The notes beneath the pieces were generated by a model. The model was given only the letters and a program-made list of their open reading frames with translations. It ran no database searches and was not told where the DNA came from. A DNA stretch of 64,000 bases, taken from positions 1,426,001 to 1,490,000 of the forward strand of contig NZ_JAUQTA010000001.1 of NCBI RefSeq assembly GCF_030580915.1, in the 5' to 3' direction. Both the position numbers and the translations under genes were made by a program. The DNA comes from Nocardioides jiangxiensis (GTDB taxonomy: Bacteria > Actinomycetota > Actinomycetes > Propionibacteriales > Nocardioidaceae). Positions 57,548 through 64,000 of this stretch are shown here, in pieces (the stretch's first letter is position 1; each line of letters opens with the position of its first letter).

Positions 57548-59775
57548 TCGTGCCCTCCCCGGCTACGCGCTACGAACGACGGGTTGTCAGCGGCCGAAAC
57601 GTGGGTGATTGGCCGCTGCTGAAGAAGGCGGTGCAGCGCCGCCCCTTCGGGAGTCAGGTGCACCGAGTGGTGACGACGGTCGAGAAGGGTGAGGGACCGC
57701 TCCCTCTCGAATTGCTTCATCGAGACGCTGAGCGTCGGCTGCTGAATTCCAATCCGGCTAGCCGCCTTCGAGATGCTTTCAACCTTCGCGACTTCGTGGA
57801 AACGGGCAAGGAAGATCGCGAGACGGTCAGAGTCGTTCGACTGCTCCGACAACGCCAGGGCGACGAGGTCCGCGAGGGAGAGCGCGGCGCCCGGCGCGGC
57901 GACCGGTCGGGCCGAGGTTCGAGCGCGTCGGTGGCTCCAGTCGAGTTGGCGCGTCAGATCGGGCGCCGGGCAGGACCATGTTCCGTTCGAGTCCAGAATC
58001 GGGGCCCAGGTAATCGGCTCGTCAATGCAGTTCAGCAGGAGCGCCTGTTCAGCCCGGCGCAGCAAACCCTTTGGCGGCTCGCGATCCCACTCGTTCCTCA
58101 CCCGAGCGTAGGCAGAACGCACGGCACCATGGATGTCGAGCCGGTCCTCACTCAGCAGCACATCGCTTCCGCTGAGTTGCTCGAAAACCCACCACGACAT
58201 GAACCGACCCAGTTGGGCCGTGGGCCTCATGCCAAGTTCCCGGGCGACCCGCTTGGAGGTCCGGTCCGCTAGCGGGACAGGATTCCGGAACGCTCGGCGA
58301 CGCCGGGCATAGTCGACAGGAACGCGGCCGGTCGTGAGCGCATCGTGCACCGCGAGGAGCATCGCGAATGGATCGCCGTCCGTTGCCGCCGATACGGCCT
58401 CAAAGAGCCGCTTCGTCTCGCGGCTCACCCGTCCGGAGAGGTAACCGTGTCCGAGTGCCTCGCACCCCGACTTCAGGCTCAGGCTGGTTGCGGCCGTCAG
58501 TAGGGCGACCATCGCGGTCAGCCCAACGAAGGGACTGGAACCGGTCCACGGCGCTACCGAGACAAGCGGCGGCCAGGGTCGTGCAGGAAGCCCGCTCTCA
58601 ACCAGAGGCGGGCGGGACGTGCCATCCGGCCTGAAGCGTTCACTGCCCGAGCGAATGGCTCTGACATGCATCGGACGGACGTAGTTGTCGTCGATCCACA
58701 GGGCTTGGGCGAGGGACCACGAGATTCCGCGCTGACGACTCTGGCGAGCAGCATCCCGTCGGGCATCCGCCGAAATAAGGTTGCGAAGAAGTTCGGCTGC
58801 TCGGGCCGTGGATGAGGACCCGAGTACCTCCGTTGCAACAACAGCAGCAACCCCAAAGGCGACCCGTGACGCGGCGGCCTCGGCGAAGCGTGCGCCGGGC
58901 GCCGTGTAGTCGCTCAGGCCCAGGAACAGGTGCCACTGATCCAGCCGCCGCTGGATAGTTCGACTGTCCTCTCCGTCTGCACCGTACAGAACCGATGCGT
59001 AGGCCGAGGGGAATCGGTCGGCAGGAAGGCCGACCAGCAGGAGGCGGGTGAGCGCGGCGAGGTCGTGGGTCCACTCGATGCTCGAACGGCGGTGCCCAAG
59101 CGACGCTACGGTGCCCGGCTGCTCGATGCGCCTGCTGATGGTTCGCTGGGCTCGAATCAACACATCCGGGAGGTCGTCGAGCACTCCCCGCTCACCTAGG
59201 ACGACCGCAGACTCCGCGGCGGCCAGAACTGCGCTCGCGCAGTCGCATGCGTCGCCACCGCTGCGATCGGGCGCGGTCATGCTCAGGAGCGGGTGCCCTC
59301 GGCGCCGCGTTCTGGGTGGTTGACCGCAGCGCGGGCAGCGGGTGTGCAGGAACGTGCCGTGCTCTGTGCAGAGGAACGTCCACTGGACGTACCAAGAAAG
59401 CCGCCACCTCAGGCCCCGGTCGCGAAGGCAGGCCGGGCAGAATCGTGCACCCTTCTGCCGCAACCACGGCCCTGGTCCTCCGCCCGGAAGACCCCGCGCA
59501 GCCATGAGCCCGGCAGCGTCGTACCGCCGCAGCGTCATCTCGTGAACCTGGGTGGGGCTCCAGCCCATTACGCGCGCAAGTCGCTCCGCGTCACCGTCGT
59601 CGAGCCCGTTCGCCGCTCCGTAAGCGGTGTCGCGCGGAAGCCCGAGGTGGGCGCTCAGAGCCGTGGCCGAGATCTGAATCTGATGGGCGAGGTATTCGAG
59701 ATATCCGTCGAGGGGTTCGTCGTCGAGCGGACGGGGAACGAATGCGAGATAGCCACTGGCTCCGGGCGTGGTCAC
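57544..59775 (-). CDS. tniQ: TniQ/TnsD target-selection protein with C-terminal LysR-type HTH
   Basis: A 743-aa TniQ-family protein. The TniQ N-terminal core has VPRPLDDEPLDGYLEYLAHQ, an HTH-like GLPRDTAYGAANGLDDGDAE, the zinc ribbon FCPACLRDRGL ... CTEHGTFLHTRCPRCG (~115-155), then a long helical middle. At ~670-725 a LysR-type helix-turn-helix appears: ARFHEVAKVESISKAASRIG, QQPTLSVSMKQFERER, LLDRRHHSVHLTPEG. In Tn7-like elements TnsD/TniQ recognises the target and recruits TnsC. A LysR HTH as target-reading domain would be a notable variant. GTG start 1 nt after the tnsC stop. Confidence 0.88.
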   Translation of the reverse strand: MTTPGASGYLAFVPRPLDDEPLDGYLEYLAHQIQISATALSAHLGLPRDTAYGAANGLDDGDAERLARVMGWSPTQVHEMTLRRYDAAGLMAARGLPGGGPGPWLRQKGARFCPACLRDRGLRWRLSWYVQWTFLCTEHGTFLHTRCPRCGQPPRTRRRGHPLLSMTAPDRSGGDACDCASAVLAAAESAVVLGERGVLDDLPDVLIRAQRTISRRIEQPGTVASLGHRRSSIEWTHDLAALTRLLLVGLPADRFPSAYASVLYGADGEDSRTIQRRLDQWHLFLGLSDYTAPGARFAEAAASRVAFGVAAVVATEVLGSSSTARAAELLRNLISADARRDAARQSRQRGISWSLAQALWIDDNYVRPMHVRAIRSGSERFRPDGTSRPPLVESGLPARPWPPLVSVAPWTGSSPFVGLTAMVALLTAATSLSLKSGCEALGHGYLSGRVSRETKRLFEAVSAATDGDPFAMLLAVHDALTTGRVPVDYARRRRAFRNPVPLADRTSKRVARELGMRPTAQLGRFMSWWVFEQLSGSDVLLSEDRLDIHGAVRSAYARVRNEWDREPPKGLLRRAEQALLLNCIDEPITWAPILDSNGTWSCPAPDLTRQLDWSHRRARTSARPVAAPGAALSLADLVALALSEQSNDSDRLAIFLARFHEVAKVESISKAASRIGIQQPTLSVSMKQFERERSLTLLDRRHHSVHLTPEGAALHRLLQQRPITHVSAADNPSFVARSRGGHE

Positions 59776-59776
59776 G

Positions 59777-60736
59777 TCAGTCTCCTTCCATCAACGGGCC
59801 GAGTGGCGCTCGATGCGCTTCCGCGACAAGGCGCCCCGCGGTCAGCACGCCGTCGTTTTCCGCGATGGCTTCGATGACAGCCTGCTTCAGGACGTTCAGG
59901 AAAGAACCCGGCCGACCTTGGCTGCGGTGCAGCACCACAGCAAGCGCCTCTGCATCACGCAGGGCGTCGGCGATATCGAGTCCGGTGACGGCCGCCATTC
60001 GCTTACGGAAGTTGTGCGCCAGTTCGGCAGCGGCCACCACATCGCGTCGCCTGTCGAGGGGCTCAAGCGAGATCGGGAAGTGGCGTCGCTCCAGTTGGTG
60101 TGCGGTGTCGTTGTTCCGGCTGGACCGGTAGAGCAACGCGGACGAATGGAGATCGACCCCGACAAAGGCGAACGGCACCGGAATCTCCAGGATCTTCCGA
60201 AGCCCGTCGGTGACGCGCGACGCCGCATCATTCCTCCGACGGAACATGTGGGCGTCATCGACAACCACGAGGCGAGTTCCAAGCCGCGGCAGCATCTCCG
60301 CCAGGCGCTGCTTCAGTTCCTGTTCGGTGCCTGCGTCTGGCAGCCCGCACGCCTTCGAGATGGTCGCTAGCAGCCCGCGAGCCTCCTGGTTCGAAGCCGC
60401 GACGACATAGACGTATGGCGTGGAGAGCACGCCCTCCCCCGATCGAGTCCGCCATTGCTCCGGCTTCTGCATTGCACGCTCAATCAGGATGTTGGTGACC
60501 GCTTGGGTCTTCCCCATGTGGGACGCACCGCTGACTGCAAGCCACCGCTGGTTGGTGGCGCGGTGGTGCCGGATCAGACGGTCAAATCCATCGCTGATCG
60601 TCTGTTCGAACGGTCCGGGAATGTGGACCATGTGGATCCAGGAGAAGAGATCATCTTCGTTGGTCGGTGGCGACTGATTGCGGAACTGATGGATCGAGGG
60701 CCAATCATCGAGTCGCTCGAACACGCTCGACCTCAT
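59777..60736 (-). CDS. tnsC: Transposition AAA ATPase TnsC/TniB
   Basis: A 319-aa AAA+ protein. Walker A is SGASHMGKTQ (about residue 67-76), Walker B is RLVVVDDAHMFRRR, and sensor/arginine features follow in IPVPFAFVGVDLHSS. It would form ATP-dependent filaments on target DNA and pass the target signal from TniQ to TnsB. The ATGA overlap with tnsB (60733-60736) fixes the start; an upstream ATG at 60784 falls inside tnsB coding sequence. Length is typical of the TniB/TnsC group. Confidence 0.88.
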   Translation of the reverse strand: MRSSVFERLDDWPSIHQFRNQSPPTNEDDLFSWIHMVHIPGPFEQTISDGFDRLIRHHRATNQRWLAVSGASHMGKTQAVTNILIERAMQKPEQWRTRSGEGVLSTPYVYVVAASNQEARGLLATISKACGLPDAGTEQELKQRLAEMLPRLGTRLVVVDDAHMFRRRNDAASRVTDGLRKILEIPVPFAFVGVDLHSSALLYRSSRNNDTAHQLERRHFPISLEPLDRRRDVVAAAELAHNFRKRMAAVTGLDIADALRDAEALAVVLHRSQGRPGSFLNVLKQAVIEAIAENDGVLTAGRLVAEAHRAPLGPLMEGD

Positions 60737-62742
60737 GACGGGTCCTCCGCATCCAGGGCGGCCAACGCATCGGCAAGGTTCCATCCGCCGGACTGCCAGT
60801 CCACGGAAGGTTCGACAACCTTCCCCGTTCGGAACGACACGACGTTGTGCGCAGCGGTACGCATCGCCTCCTCGGCTCCGTGGATCACGTGCCGCGCGAC
60901 CCGCGCGGCGTGGCTGTTCTTGGCGAGTTCCTTCGCTCCCTGGGCTCGGGCCTCCCAGCCCGCGCGGACGTCCGCGAACGGCATGACGGCTACACCTGCC
61001 TCAGCCGGGGTCTTGAGAACCTTCACCGCGAGCCCGTCGGGCGTGGGCCAGTAGATCCGGCCCATCCGACCCGGGTCGAAGTAGAACGTCATCGGCTCTC
61101 GCTTGCCGGTTCGCCATGCGGAGGCCCGGATGATCTGTTCGAAGTCTTCGCAGACGAACGTCTGGCGCCCGATTCGGATCCCCTCGTCTTGTGGCGTCAT
61201 CTCAACCCGGTGAAGCAGCCCGAGAAGTCGTGTGGGGTCACGCTGCGCGCGGATGTGGACGTCTTGGTTGATCGAGAAGGCAACCGCCTGTGCCGGGGTG
61301 AAAAAGCGCTTCGATGCTGACGGGTGCGGCAAGCCGGTATGCGGTCGGGTGACGTAGTCCTGCTGCCACGCGTTCGCCATCGCCTGGAATTCCTGGACAG
61401 TGAGGACCGGATCGGGTTCGCTGTGTGGCCGGTTCTCGACGTTGTTCCCCTTGTGCCCCGGTACGAGTTGGCACCACCTCGCGAAGGAGTTGATGGCCGA
61501 TTCGACGTAGGCCTTGTCAGTTGGCTGGCGCGTGCGGGCCCATTCGATGGTGACGCCCAACTGGGTGCAGTGGCCGATCACGCGGGCGTTCTCTTCCTCC
61601 GCCCCGTGGTCGAAGACAACGGTTCCAGGGAGCGCAGCCGGTGGCGTGCCCTCTCCACGCCAGGCGTTGAGCGACAGTTCGTTACGCACAAGAGTCGGCA
61701 CCCCGGTAGTTGCCAGATCACTCCCCGGCACGACCGCTGCTTCACCGCCCGCCATGTCCCACAGGAGCAGAGCAAGGTCCGCTCCCTTTGGCGCTCCCGG
61801 GACGATCCGGACCCACAGGTACCGGGTGGAGGTGCAGATCGCGAAGACCGCATGCGCCTTCACCCGCCCATTTTCGCCGCGGACAAAGACATCGAGTGGC
61901 GTCGAATCCATCTCGATGCGATCCGCGAAATCGAAAGCCCTGTGTCGTGCACCGTGTGTGTGAGGGCGGTTGGCCTGCTGCTGCCGAACCCGCGCCGACT
62001 GAGGTCCCTTGCCCCGGTTCAGGTAGTTCACCATCTTCGTGAACTTCTCGGACGAGACCACCGTCGGGCCGAACGGCACTGCGTCGGTAGCGAGGTCTTC
62101 GTGAAGGGTGACCAGGCCCTGCTTGGCGAGTTCGGCGAGGAAGAGGCCGTGCAGGTTTCCACGGCCCTTCGTGCTGCTCGTCCGCTGGTCCGCTACGAAG
62201 TCGCGAGCGACCGCCAGGACCTCCGGGTCGAGGTCCAGTGCCCCGTTGGCGTCCAGCACGCGGTCTGCGGCAGGGACCAGGCCGACGATTCCCGACTCTC
62301 GATAGTCCCTGATGCTGCGGTGCATCTTGGACTTGTTCATGCCAAGTTCGGCCATCTTCGCGGCACGACGTTGGCTCATCGTCGTCGTGCTGGCGTCGTA
62401 CGGCCCACCCTCAGTCGAGCGCCCGTGGATCACGTCGATCATGTGGGCTTCAAGAGCCCTGGCCTTGTCCCGCTTGACCTTCGGGATCCAGTTCATGAGT
62501 TCGTGCTCAGCACCGAAAGGACGTCGCGGTGTTGCTTCGCATGCCTCGAATGTCTTTGCGCGAATCACCTCGCTCAAGGGGATGCGTTCGACCTCGCCGT
62601 TGACTTCAACGATTACGTGAAGCGCACCGTTCTCTTCCACGGTCTTCAAGACCCGCGCGGCGGCACCCGCCATGTCGGACACGCAACTGTCGAGGCTCAG
62701 GCGGATGTTGACGGTGAGCGGGGCCGGGGTTTCGTCGGTCAT
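60733..62742 (-). CDS. tnsB: DDE transposase TnsB (rve superfamily, Mu/Tn7 type)
   Basis: A 669-aa transposase. N-terminal helix-turn-helix domains (KMAELGMNKSKMHRSIRDYR) precede the RNase-H-fold catalytic core with Asp in RIEMDSTPLDVFV, Asp in GTVVFDHGAEEENARV and Glu in PTDKAYVESAINSFARW, the DDE triad. The C-terminal mu-like domain (GIRIGRQTFVCEDFEQIIRA, FYFDPGRMGRIYW) follows. It cuts and joins 3' ends of the element. ATGA overlap with tnsA (62739-62742) gives the start. Complete triad suggests an active enzyme. Confidence 0.92.
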   Translation of the reverse strand: MTDETPAPLTVNIRLSLDSCVSDMAGAAARVLKTVEENGALHVIVEVNGEVERIPLSEVIRAKTFEACEATPRRPFGAEHELMNWIPKVKRDKARALEAHMIDVIHGRSTEGGPYDASTTTMSQRRAAKMAELGMNKSKMHRSIRDYRESGIVGLVPAADRVLDANGALDLDPEVLAVARDFVADQRTSSTKGRGNLHGLFLAELAKQGLVTLHEDLATDAVPFGPTVVSSEKFTKMVNYLNRGKGPQSARVRQQQANRPHTHGARHRAFDFADRIEMDSTPLDVFVRGENGRVKAHAVFAICTSTRYLWVRIVPGAPKGADLALLLWDMAGGEAAVVPGSDLATTGVPTLVRNELSLNAWRGEGTPPAALPGTVVFDHGAEEENARVIGHCTQLGVTIEWARTRQPTDKAYVESAINSFARWCQLVPGHKGNNVENRPHSEPDPVLTVQEFQAMANAWQQDYVTRPHTGLPHPSASKRFFTPAQAVAFSINQDVHIRAQRDPTRLLGLLHRVEMTPQDEGIRIGRQTFVCEDFEQIIRASAWRTGKREPMTFYFDPGRMGRIYWPTPDGLAVKVLKTPAEAGVAVMPFADVRAGWEARAQGAKELAKNSHAARVARHVIHGAEEAMRTAAHNVVSFRTGKVVEPSVDWQSGGWNLADALAALDAEDPS

Positions 62743-63704
62743 GCCGCACCACCCGTCTCTGCCCAATGGAGCGCAGCGTGGAGCGAAATCGGTTCGTTGA
62801 GGTCGAGCGAAGCGAAACCGCGAGCGACCGCGAAGCAGGCGGCGTGGAGGCCTACCAGAGACGGGCATCCTGGAGCCGGGAAGTCGATCCCTTCCAGCCC
62901 CAGGTGGCGACGGACAATCCCGTAGAAGCCGCCGATGGTTCGGGGGCGGTGCGGGCGGACTACCTGTGTCCAGTTGTAGAGCGTCGGATTTGGATGCCGA
63001 TACTGAGCAAGGCGCTTTAGGTTGATCTGTCGCTGCTTCGACATCGAACCGAGCAACTCGAATTCGATGTGGCCGAAGCCGAGAGTTTCACCGACGAGCG
63101 CGAACAGTCGTTGGTTCCACTCCTCCGCGGCCCGGTCATCTGGCTTGACCGCGTGGACCACCAGGCGGCCATCGCGAATCGTTGCCAAGTCAGGGAAGTG
63201 GACCACGCTTCCGTCGCGATGCCGCCACACCATCGCGAACGGCTGGCTGAAGATCTCGGTCACCTTGGGGTCAAGGACGAGTTCAGTCGCGTGAGCCAGT
63301 TCGAGTTGCGATTCGAGTTCGAGCATCGTTGCGTATTCCCCGCGCATGACGGGGAGCATGGCGATGCGACTCTCGGCCCCCTTGAAGGTGCCAATCCGGC
63401 GTGCCGGACGAAGGCCTCTCAGCGAAGGGACCTTGACCTCACCGATCGGGTGGATGACTGGCTTGTCGTTCACGTTCCAGATGACTCGGCACCGGGACGG
63501 GTCCAAGTCACCCGACGCAATCAGATCTATCGTCTGCTGGCGGGTGAGCGACCTGCCCACGGCCTCCCGCATCGAGGGGGCCATGCGCCGGGTACCGCGG
63601 CGTGCCGTGGACCTCGGCATGAGCGGATGCGTCTCTGGCAGCAGCGGCCATCCCAAATCGTCACCGACGGGGAGCCCTTCCGGGGCGAGTTCGACGATGC
63701 TCAT
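62739..63704 (-). CDS. tnsA: TnsA endonuclease (PD-(D/E)xK fold)
   Basis: A 321-aa protein. The nuclease domain contains EYATMLELESQLELAHATEL (Glu), VFHFPDLA-type segment VVHFPDLATIRDGRLVVHAV with the Asp, and the Lys in HAVKP. In E. coli TnsA the residues are Glu, Asp, Gln-x-Lys; here the Gln position is Ala, so AVK replaces QVK. The C-terminal winged-helix domain ends the protein. It would cut the 5' ends at the element borders, enabling cut-and-paste moves. The ATG at 63704 has ggagga upstream; the frame to 63917 is likely untranslated right-end DNA. Confidence 0.85.
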   Translation of the reverse strand: MSIVELAPEGLPVGDDLGWPLLPETHPLMPRSTARRGTRRMAPSMREAVGRSLTRQQTIDLIASGDLDPSRCRVIWNVNDKPVIHPIGEVKVPSLRGLRPARRIGTFKGAESRIAMLPVMRGEYATMLELESQLELAHATELVLDPKVTEIFSQPFAMVWRHRDGSVVHFPDLATIRDGRLVVHAVKPDDRAAEEWNQRLFALVGETLGFGHIEFELLGSMSKQRQINLKRLAQYRHPNPTLYNWTQVVRPHRPRTIGGFYGIVRRHLGLEGIDFPAPGCPSLVGLHAACFAVARGFASLDLNEPISLHAALHWAETGGAA

Positions 63705-64000
63705 CAGCCGAGTCCTCCGGCATGGGATACCCGGCTCACGAAGGGCTGGCATGGAATGTGTCGGCCCAATACGGGACACTTGGACACAGCGGTGCCCTCT
63801 CGTCGTGCTTGCTCTGATTGCTCCGACGAATGCACCGCAAGTCAGGTCTCTGCTGGTGCAAACAGCGGGGGCCTGACGCCATTTCTGGCGGATCGCGGGA
63901 CGTCGTCTGGCTTGCAACGGTACGCCGCCGTCGCGGTCGATGGCTAGCCCGGATTTCAGCGATAAGTCAGCGTTTTCGGCCGATATAACTTAACGTGTTG
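63705..64000. other. Right-end region upstream of tnsA (probable transposon end, no gene)
   Basis: 296 nt without a supported gene. It should hold the tnsA promoter and the right-end TnsB sites. Short repeats are visible near the edge: atttcagcgataa and gtcagcgttttc share tcagcg (63957-63976 area), and cggatttcag resembles the inverse of the left-end ctgaaaccg motif. The terminal dinucleotides and target duplication are not identifiable here. Confidence 0.45.

Larger units (their letters stand above)
50640..64000. mobile_element. Tn7-like transposon (left end about 50.64 kb, right end at or beyond the window edge)
   Basis: The island is defined by tnsA, tnsB, tnsC and tniQ in the standard order and orientation, with the transposition genes reading leftwards from the right end, as in Tn7. 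The probable left end holds short repeats (50642-50709) directly after the DJ-1/PfpI gene. Cargo between tniQ and the left end consists of seven small unknown genes and a three-gene ABC-3C-like operon. By eye the cargo near 50.8-54.2 kb is less GC-rich than the chromosome. Exact ends and target duplication cannot be fixed from this window because the right junction is not proven to be inside it. Confidence 0.8.

Noticed and set aside
57544..57760. LysR HTH as a separate regulator gene fused by sequencing error
   Set aside because: The reading frame is continuous from the TniQ domain, with no internal start and ribosome site, and a stand-alone LysR protein would have an effector domain of about 200 aa which is absent.
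62739..63917. 392-aa version of TnsA starting at 63917
   Set aside because: The first 71 codons have shadow-like composition and no ribosome site; ATG 63704 has ggagga upstream.

Overview
The window is about 64 kb of very GC-rich DNA. Gene density is high, many genes have ATGA or GTGA stop/start overlaps, GTG starts are frequent, and much of the content is fatty-acid or sterol-type CoA metabolism. Together with GTP-type PEP carboxykinase, MMPL and DHA2 transporters, DUF4383 and DUF1272 proteins and many TetR/HxlR/PaaX-type regulators, this points to an actinobacterium, most likely Nocardioidaceae (Nocardioides-like). That placement is inference from gene content, not from a marker gene. No rRNA, tRNA or CRISPR array was seen.

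Positions 1-50,591 look like ordinary chromosome. The main blocks are: a partial MFS exporter, a secreted/anchored EEP phosphatase, an alpha/beta hydrolase and a KstD-like flavoprotein (1-4.8 kb); DoxX and a DEAD-box RNA helicase (5-7.6 kb); a five-gene minus-strand acyl-CoA operon with a divergent TetR gene and amidohydrolase gene (8.1-14.5 kb); an HxlR regulator divergent from an MMPL exporter (14.9-17.5 kb); an unusual zinc-ribbon SDR, SRPBCC and VOC proteins, and a secreted S15-type peptidase/esterase (17.8-22.3 kb); two single-helix microproteins; a crotonase / AidB-like / crotonase operon facing a PaaX-like regulator (22.8-27.0 kb); an FMN alpha-hydroxyacid oxidase; ArsR and pckG (28.6-30.9 kb); a RimK ligase / retropepsin-like protease / aspartoacylase-like cluster (32.1-34.8 kb); small metabolic and membrane genes; a DHA2 exporter with three tandem operators and its TetR gene (39.2-41.6 kb); an NAD-salvage operon pncB-pncA-nrtR (44.9-47.6 kb); a membrane adenylate cyclase, a GNAT protein and a DJ-1/PfpI protein (47.8-50.6 kb).

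From about 50.64 kb to the right edge lies an accessory island that I read as a Tn7-like transposon. From the right, all on the minus strand, come tnsA (endonuclease), tnsB (DDE transposase), tnsC (AAA ATPase) and a 743-aa TniQ target selector whose C terminus carries a LysR-type helix-turn-helix. The reading frames continue without a gap into six small, mostly Cys/His-rich unknown genes, then one further small gene and a three-gene operon (nuclease-like effector, middle component, SMC/Rad50-like ATPase) that fits the ABC three-component (ABC-3C) conflict-system layout. This island is the most interesting part of the window: a self-mobile carrier with an unusual target selector, a probable anti-phage cargo and an unknown set of small genes translationally coupled to the transposition genes.

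Two other sequence-level features stand out. A 22-nt tandem repeat (core cgagacggggcc) sits immediately after the stop codons of two unrelated genes 22 kb apart (4.8 and 27.0 kb). Several regulator genes also have well-formed palindromic operators beside them (12.79, 15.38, 40.73-40.78, 47.59 kb), which gives concrete, testable regulatory circuits.
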